Shown here: piece by piece, positions 59,501 through 64,000 of the stretch
Layout of the letters: the number at the start of each line of letters is the position of its first letter
How positions within the stretch are numbered: the stretch's first letter is position 1
Source: Thamnaconus septentrionalis
Taxonomy: Eukaryota > Chordata > Actinopteri > Tetraodontiformes > Monacanthidae
DNA: 64,000 nucleotides
NCBI GenBank assembly: GCA_009823395.1
Contig: CM020508.1
Coordinates: forward strand, 9,518,515 to 9,582,514
Reading direction: 5' to 3'
Made by a program: the position numbers and the translations under genes
The notes under the pieces: model-generated
What the model was told of the DNA's origin: nothing
Seen by the model: the letters and a program-made list of their open reading frames with translations, nothing else
The model's database searches: none

Positions 59501-60353
59501 CGAGCTCGGGCGAAGCAGACTCGTCGGTTTTGAGAGAGAAAAACTTGCAGCCTCCACATCAAGCACATCTCTCAATCGTTGAAATCAAATTCAACGCATG
59601 CTGGGCCTCTTTCAGAGGCTACTACCACGTCATCTCCACAACAGACATCACCCGGTTAGTGTCACTGAGTGACTCAATTGGATTAAACTGCAGCAATCAC
59701 CCAGGAAAACCTTGATAATTACGCATTCATTTAATCACCAAAACGATTATTAAACATTTAGTCTCTGGGCAGAATGTCACGCTTGCATGAGGGTGTCTGT
59801 GGTTAGGTCCCTGATATTCGGATAATCTCCGGTTAAACATGTTAATCTATCGATCTGCTGCTTCCTCCAACTGGTTAGTTAGCAGGGTCGCTAGCTGTCA
59901 TCAACAACTCGTCGGTCAGCCTCCCTGCGTACAGCCTGACAGGCTACGGCAAGAGCAAAAGTTCGCCCCGGTTACCGTTCCCCGTCCTTGATTGAAACAC
60001 AAAACATTTTTGCGAGACACCGAGACGCAAAAACGACAATGTTGGTAGTTTTAGCTGGCTACTTGAAATGACTGGGCTGAACGTTCGGCGGTGGGGGCCA
60101 GCCTACCTGGCGTTAATTTGGGGTCAGCTAGTCACGTTAGCTAGCTAGTCAACGATAACGGTTTAGGGCAAATATGCGTCTACACGTAAACGTCAATGAA
60201 AGCGAGTTTATGGGAAACCGTCTCGGGTGCCTGGATGCGCTCGCCGGGTCGTTTTACCTCATCTTCCTTGTGGTTCCTGATGCCACGTACGAGATCCTGA
60301 AGATTTTTATCGAACATCCGATCGATGCTCCCTTTGACAATCTTCAAAGCCAT
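41312..60353 (-). CDS. ap3d1: AP-3 complex subunit delta-1
   Basis: I could place 33 coding exons, each with GT-AG borders and matching phase, that join into about 1262 residues. Human isoforms, from memory, are about 1153-1215. Delta is a large subunit of the heterotetrameric AP-3 adaptor, which sorts cargo from endosomes to lysosomes, melanosomes, platelet dense granules and synaptic vesicles. Loss of it causes pigment, bleeding, immune and neurological defects in mammals. Order of parts: adaptin trunk of HEAT-like repeats (residues about 1-620, starting MALKIVKGSIDRMFDKNL); a conserved GLDLDAWINEPPSESESEDE linker and LARRREARKQEQANNPFYIK block (about 620-715); a long Lys- and acid-rich hinge (about 716-1030); and the C-terminal ear (about 1030-1262, ending DEIKQTFSQC). 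Exon coordinates are given in the three block entries. The start is the first ATG of the conserved N-terminus. The fish protein is longer than the human one mainly in the hinge. Confidence 0.97.
41652..41945. mobile_element. Degenerate teleost interspersed repeat in ap3d1 last-but-one intron
   Basis: The stretch begins AATAATACATTTTATTCATAGAGCGCTTTTCAAAG and runs through AGAAAAGATGTGTTTTGAGTAG to GGGAGTGAGCTCCAGAGGG. I know this layout as a common fish repeat found thousands of times per genome. I cannot assign its class with confidence. It has no coding capacity here. Confidence 0.55.
44208..44228 (-). other. ap3d1: Candidate 21-nt microexon of ap3d1
   Basis: Between exons 27 and 28 the minus strand reads CTTCTCCCTTTTTAAG|ATG ATG GAG GAT GCA GAT GAG|GTACCAG. 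The acceptor has a strong pyrimidine tract, the donor starts GTAC, the length is 21 nt, and the neighbouring junction is phase 0. Inclusion would therefore insert MMEDADE between NSYIKM and VYDIQG without a frame change. The mammalian isoforms I know go straight across. It may be a tissue-restricted microexon or a chance arrangement. Confidence 0.4.
46201..46248. repeat. GA dinucleotide microsatellite
   Basis: About 23 GA units. On the ap3d1 transcript it reads as a CU tract 8 bases downstream of the exon 24 donor, where it could bind PTB-like splicing regulators. Confidence 0.95.
46257..46310 (-). other. ap3d1: ap3d1 exon 24, optional DLDFW exon
   Basis: This 54-nt exon encodes VTDLDFWLSNAPVPSNSQ. 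It corresponds to the DLDFWLS segment present in the longer human AP3D1 isoform and absent from the shorter one, and its length is a multiple of three, so it is probably alternatively spliced. Its donor (GTTGAG) is weak and is followed within 10 bp by a 48-bp GA/CT array (46201-46248). Confidence 0.75.
46545..47160. mobile_element. Possible mobile element in ap3d1 intron 23
   Basis: Both ends of this stretch recur at 48812-48935 next to one another. The left part (TTTGCGTGTCAAATTTAGCAG) resembles TTGCATGTCAAATTGAGCAG. The right part (CTTGTCACTAGGAAGAAAATGCCTGATAAATATACATTAACA, 47109-47150) is identical to 48881-48922. The middle holds CG-rich words (GCGTCTGCGGCGCG) that recall fish DNA transposons, but I cannot name the family. 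Confidence 0.45.
48812..48935. repeat. Short copy of the 46545-47160 element
   Basis: This stretch matches the two ends of 46545-47160 but lacks the middle of about 450 bp. The final 42 bases (48881-48922) are identical to 47109-47150. It lies in ap3d1 intron 21. Confidence 0.6.
50241..50305. mobile_element. hAT-like transposon end, fragment
   Basis: CAGGGGTGCACACACTTTTTCA resembles a hAT terminal sequence (CAGGGGTG type). Only one end is visible. It lies in ap3d1 intron 18. Confidence 0.35.
50509..50557. repeat. GT dinucleotide microsatellite
   Basis: About 24 GT units in ap3d1 intron 18. Confidence 0.95.
55357..55410. repeat. Imperfect GA-rich simple repeat
   Basis: GAGAGAGAGAGGGAGAGAG-type purine tract in ap3d1 intron 6, about 20 bp upstream of the exon 7 acceptor. 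On the transcript it forms a long polypyrimidine tract. Confidence 0.85.
56240..56525. mobile_element. Possible MITE-like element in ap3d1 intron 3
   Basis: Words such as GTTCAGACTGAGACGCATCTG, GTGACTGTTCAGACTAC and CCAGTCTGAACGCGGC recur within 300 bp. They recall non-autonomous DNA transposons of fish. No clean inverted ends or target duplication were found, so this is a weak call. Confidence 0.3.
57291..60257 (-). other. ap3d1: ap3d1 intron 1
   Basis: About 3 kb without recognisable exons. It contains an imperfect ATA/ACT triplet stretch (about 58360-58425) and a short LINE tail with target duplication (59006-59128). The right end (59.9-60.25 kb) becomes CpG-rich as the promoter is approached. 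Confidence 0.7.
59006..59128 (-). mobile_element. Short L2-type LINE tail with 13-bp target duplication
   Basis: The 97-bp body (59019-59115) carries the same CTGCACTCAGGGTCGC and GGAGTCTATCCCTGGCTG words as the other two copies of this family and a CATTCATT tail at its left edge. The direct repeat ATTTTTGACATTG flanks it at 59006-59018 and 59116-59128. This shows a minus-oriented, heavily 5'-truncated retrotransposed insertion. Confidence 0.85.
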
Positions 60354-60640
60354 GTCTGCCTCTTAAACGGTACCGCTTCCTCTGTCCAGCGAGGCTGAGT
60401 GCCTTCCAGGGGGTCTAGTGGGTGCCAAGCGACCCGCTAGATTGTCTCTCATCCACCCGGAGGGAACAGTGCGTGCTGGACCTGTTTACCAAGCCCGGGT
60501 CAGATGAAGCTGAGGCCAGACGGGGCTGTCCTATGCTGTGCAGAGACGCTAGCAGCGGATCAGCCTAGGAAATGGCTGACAAAATGGCGTCCGAATGAAG
60601 TCAGCTGACTTGAGTATTATGCGAGATTCTCATCTGGGAA
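60354..60640 (-). promoter_or_regulatory. ap3d1: ap3d1 promoter and 5' UTR
   Basis: CpG-rich sequence upstream of the start codon with no TATA box. Two YY1-like motifs lie close together: AAATGGCTG at about 60570-60578 and CAAAATGGCG at about 60580-60589. YY1 sites of this kind cluster at the start sites of housekeeping genes. The transcription start is likely within about 250 bp of the ATG at 60353. Confidence 0.5.
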
Positions 60641-62267
60641 TTGGCGGAATTAAAGGTCCAGTTCCCGATTCTTGTTCGCCGACTGTTGAATGAGACCGCG
60701 TCTTGCAAAGTGTAACATTAATAAACAAAAACAAAATGTCAACTTTAAATTCTTTGGGAAAAATCGCTTTACAAATTTTTTTTTTTTTTCTTAGCATTTT
60801 GCTAGTTCTGGTTTTTGGAACGTCTGGGTTGCCTTTTGTGACGTAGAAAACGGCACAGCTACCAAAGGTTAGTGACACCTCCCACCATTCAGCAAAGCAG
60901 TAGTTTTAGAGGTCGGTGTATTTCTGGTTAAACACTGTTAAACTATAGCATGGAAGGCTGTCTTCAGGTCAATTAAATTTGGCTCCACTGACTCCACTGG
61001 TGTGCAGAATAAAACAATATGGTACCTCTAAATTAGAAGTGGTTGCCACACAGCTCCAGTTAATAGCAGTGATGGTGATAAACGCATCCATCTGCAAGTG
61101 CAGCAAACAAAAAAATGAAATAAAAATGAAATAAAAAAATAAAAAATTGAAATGAAATTGGAACAAAAACCATGCTGAGATTTTTATTCAAGTCTCAACT
61201 TAGTGATATAAATGCTTTGCCATTTTACATAGCACTAAAAACACCTGTTTGTATGCATGGACAGAAAAAAACAGACTAAGTAGACTGCAGCTACACAGGA
61301 ACTCATTTGCTTCCGGGGCAGTTTTCAATCTGTACAGTTGCTGCACTTATACGCAAGTCACTGTGAGCGGACGCTGTGGGGAGATGAGAGTGCAAGGTGG
61401 CAATATCCACGGTAATTATAATTTGAGACAAATGTAGATGCAAATAATTGCAAACAAGGCTATTTAAAAAATAAATTTCCCAACAAACAAAAAAAATGGA
61501 CCTCTGTTGGAAAACAGTTTAAATCATTCAGTTGATGGCTTTTTTTTTGTTTCATACTGGAGTAACTGGATCAAGAGTGAATGACAGAAGAAAAATACTT
61601 AACATAAAATACTCACAAATAGTACTTTTACACTCTCAAAATGCCATACACACATACATGAGGCCTTTGTGATGTATTATAGGCTTTTTATATATATAAA
61701 AAATAACGAAGCCGGCAGGTGCACCAAATGCGTGGAAAAAAAAGTAATGCCATGGCTCCATTTTTCCACGAAAATCATTAGTTACATCTCGTACTAACCC
61801 AGCCTAAAATTCCTATCCGAAGTGCTAAAAATGTTATCTTTTAATTTCCTTGTGGTGCCAGAGACTGATGTAATAGTTCTTGTGGTTGCGAGAAGACAGA
61901 AGCAGGCGGCGGCTGGGGGGTTTAGGGTTGATCACAGGCCGAGCGTCGTATAAAAGGAAAAGTACATTTAGAAAAACAAGAGAGGGCCCACTCAGTACCA
62001 CAATTCATCACGGGAAGAAGCTCTCCTTTTCCGCTGTGGCGACTTCTAAAAAAACGAACAGTTCGAGCAGTGAGTGCCTTGTTCTGGTTTCTGATCATCG
62101 GAGTACACAATGTTGAAAGAAAAAAAAAACCCATCAATCTAAGAGACACTGAAGAATATGCTGGGTGTGTGGTTGTTTGAAGACGGGTCAGGAGGGCAGC
62201 ACAACGTCAAAAATGAGGCCACCCCATCTTTACTACTTGGTCCAATGCGGTGGTGTTTGAGGATCAC
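60641..62267 (-). other. Intergenic gap and hdgfl2 3' UTR
   Basis: No coding exon was recognised. The right part follows the hdgfl2 stop codon. An AATAAA on the minus strand (TTTATT at 61183-61188) would give a 3' UTR of about 1.1 kb and leave only about 0.6 kb to the ap3d1 start. An ATTAAA near 61838 is an alternative. Confidence 0.45.
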
Positions 62268-64000
62268 TCAGCTCTCTGCAGCAGCTGGTTCTGTTTCTGC
62301 CGGAATGGAGTTGTCGGTCTCTTCGTATTTGTGAGTGTGCTCTTCAGCAGGGCTGCTGGGGCTGCGCCTAGAGAGACAGTGCATCATCAGTCAGAATAAC
62401 TGCTGTGCGGGACAAAAGGGGAAGGGATACTCGCATTAGCAAAGGTTGTTTACTATCCTGAGACCTGCGGGTCGTCATGAACACTGGCGGAAAATACAGC
62501 AAAAAAACATGACGTTGAATGATTTTATTTATTTCAAGTATTTTATATTTTCACCTGATTGGACTCGAAGCAGTATTTTCATGTCTCTCCTCTGGAGCAG
62601 GTGATTTTGGTTTTTCCTCTGCTTCCCCGTCATCTGTTTTCACGTCTGTGTCCCCATTCACAGGAGTGGAGTCTAAAAAACAAAAACAAATGTAGTTTCA
62701 TATATAGCAAAACAAAAAACATATTTGGAAGGAAACCTGAAGGCAATGTGGAGCCAAAACAGGGATAAAAATCAGAGAATTAGTTTTTTGTTTTTTTTAA
62801 CCTGTATTTTTCATCTCTCCGTTATCCTCTTCATCCTTATTCTCTGTTCCAGGTTTAGCTGCCACTTCACCTTTACCTACAAAGCGAAGTTTGAGTTTGT
62901 TGTAGACCTCAGTAGCTTTTTCCATCACTGCAGAGCTGGCTTTGTACCGCCGGATCTACAGAAACAAGAAGTGGTGGCACAAGAAACATATATTTTACAA
63001 GTTAGGCCCAATGAATGTAATAAAATAAAATGACGTATAAAATACCATACTTTTAGCCACAACACTGGATAGCACTTCTGTAAAAGTGAGCTGATGTAAC
63101 AACACTTTCACAATACCAAAAATCAAGTCGAATACAACAGAAAGGACAGTTTTAACTTTCTTTAACTTTTGAGTAATATGGTATAAAATCGTCATCTTAA
63201 AATCCCCTGTTTGGCCAGACTGCATGTGGCTATATCTTTATTAAACAAAAATATTATTCTAGAATATTGAACTATATCACTGGGCTACATATGTGCATAA
63301 TTCATAATGTTTATTTGTTAATAATAACACTTAAACAACAAAACACAAAGCCAGGCGTACTGATGGTTCCACAGAGGTTGCACACCACCTTGGTTGGCGT
63401 GTAATCAAACTTGAATCTCCCAAAGTTTACTTTGTGTTATTATAAACACACAGTGCTGCCTGCTGTCTGTTGACTGTATCCTGTACATAAGCAAACAGGG
63501 CTTTCGCCAACAACGTCTGCGAGCGTTCAGATTAGAAACATGAGGATGCACCTTTTTCAGTGTGGCAATAACTTCTGCATTCTTATGGAGGATCTGACTG
63601 GTGACAGGTATGGCGTTGAGTTCATCCAGGGCTTGTAGACACCTGTCAATGTCCTGAAAACACAGTGTGTTTTAGTCCCGACACAACAATGACAAGTTAA
63701 ACTTGACAGAAATCATGAGGTCACACTCACTGGGTTGTCCACTCTTAGTGCAAACTTTATGTCTGTGTGAAGCTTTTGCAGTTTTTCTTCTGGCGATGGC
63801 TCTGCACGCAAAAATAAACACAGTTGGCCAATAACGCTGAAATCATTCACTTCGCCCCATTTCGCACAGACCATAATTGACCCTTGTGCAACTGGAGTAG
63901 TAATGAGCAACACTAACCCTTTTTCTTCTCTACTTTCTTCTCTGGCGGCCTCTCTGGTTTGCGTTTGGGTTTTTCAGGCTTAGACCTTGGAGAAGGAGAA
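62268..64000 (-). CDS. hdgfl2: Hepatoma-derived growth factor-related protein 2 (HDGF-like 2), 3' part
   Basis: Six exons are visible: 63918-64000 (cut by the window edge), 63731-63801, 63552-63653, 62802-62955, 62555-62672 and 62268-62367 (stop TGA at 62268-62270). The protein family carries an N-terminal PWWP domain that reads methylated H3K36 and a C-terminal integrase-binding domain (IBD) that docks transcription and elongation factors. Here the PWWP part is outside the window. The IBD is complete: [51 protein letters not shown] and IRRYKASSAVMEKATEVYNKLK. A Lys/Arg-rich segment precedes it (KPEKPKRKPERPPEKKVEKKK), and an acidic, Ser/Pro-rich tail ends PAETEPAAAES. IRRYKA and ALRVDNPD fit HDGFL2; the paralogue PSIP1/LEDGF has IRRFKV and SLKIDN. 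Donors GTTAGT and GTTAAA are weak but kept by frame. Confidence 0.9.
62956..63551 (-). other. hdgfl2: hdgfl2 intron inside the IBD coding region
   Basis: A 596-bp AT-rich intron between the exons ending LKK and beginning IRRY. Nothing else is recognised in it. Confidence 0.85.

Larger units (their letters stand above)
50972..60353 (-). other. ap3d1: ap3d1 exons 1-17: adaptin trunk
   Basis: Exons in transcript order: 60258-60353, 57195-57290, 56591-56671, 56058-56138, 55850-55957, 55570-55699, 55201-55340, 54834-54907, 54673-54722, 54477-54526, 54148-54196, 52859-53004, 52566-52714, 52010-52240, 51492-51723, 51220-51365 and 50972-51113. They encode residues 1 to about 667. Recognisable stretches include KYISTCIDEIKQELKQDNIA, TDVIMLTTNQIRKDLSS, ELARRNPKNYLSLAPLFFKL, NYQYITNFEWYISILVEL and CGEFSEHLENP. 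Two donors are weak but supported by frame and homology: GTCAGA after exon 13, and GTACGT after exon 14, which gives SEH at the junction. Intron 1 (57291-60257) is the longest, at about 3 kb. Confidence 0.93.

Noticed and set aside
62268..64000. PSIP1/LEDGF instead of HDGFL2
   Set aside because: IBD residues ([21 protein letters not shown]) match HDGFL2 better than LEDGF (IRRFKV, SLKIDN, MQQAQKH).

Overview
This is nuclear DNA of a ray-finned (teleost) fish, probably a percomorph, although the species cannot be read from the window. The signs are vertebrate split genes with GT-AG introns, very dense dinucleotide microsatellites, fish interspersed repeats (L2-type LINE tails, hAT-like ends), and protein products that match vertebrate families along their length. 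No prokaryotic, viral or CRISPR features were seen.

Four protein-coding genes lie head to tail on the minus strand. From right to left (5' to 3' on that strand) they are: hdgfl2 (3' part only, 62268-64000), encoding the integrase-binding-domain end of an HDGF-related chromatin protein; ap3d1 (41312-60353), the delta subunit of the AP-3 adaptor complex, for which I could place 33 exons giving about 1262 residues; cdc34 (27906-37706), a ubiquitin-conjugating E2 of the Cdc34/UBE2R type, 5 exons and 244 residues; and c2cd4c (15193-16449), a C2-domain protein with one coding exon (418 residues), a probable non-coding first exon and a TATA promoter near 17.5 kb. The human counterparts of all four are on chromosome 19p13.3, so the window looks like a compacted piece of that ancestral block.

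Region by region: 1-11.2 kb has no recognisable coding sequence and may be the first intron of a further minus-strand gene whose candidate first exon ends at 11216. 11.4-15.2 kb is c2cd4c 3' flank or 3' UTR. 17.5-25.7 kb is intergenic and contains a recent tandem duplication of about 2.1-2.3 kb (19335-23715). 25.7-27.9 kb is probable cdc34 3' UTR. 30.1-37.5 kb is the large first intron of cdc34, rich in microsatellites. 37.9-41.3 kb is intergenic plus probable ap3d1 3' UTR. 60.4-62.3 kb holds the ap3d1 promoter and the hdgfl2 3' UTR.

The genes do not form a pathway. Ap3d1 acts in endosome-to-lysosome sorting, Cdc34 in SCF-dependent ubiquitination, Hdgfl2 in chromatin reading, and C2cd4c is poorly understood. 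The items I rate highest are the tandem duplication, a possible 21-nt in-frame microexon in ap3d1, and the candidate 5' exon at 11.2 kb. I found no convincing new molecular system in this window.
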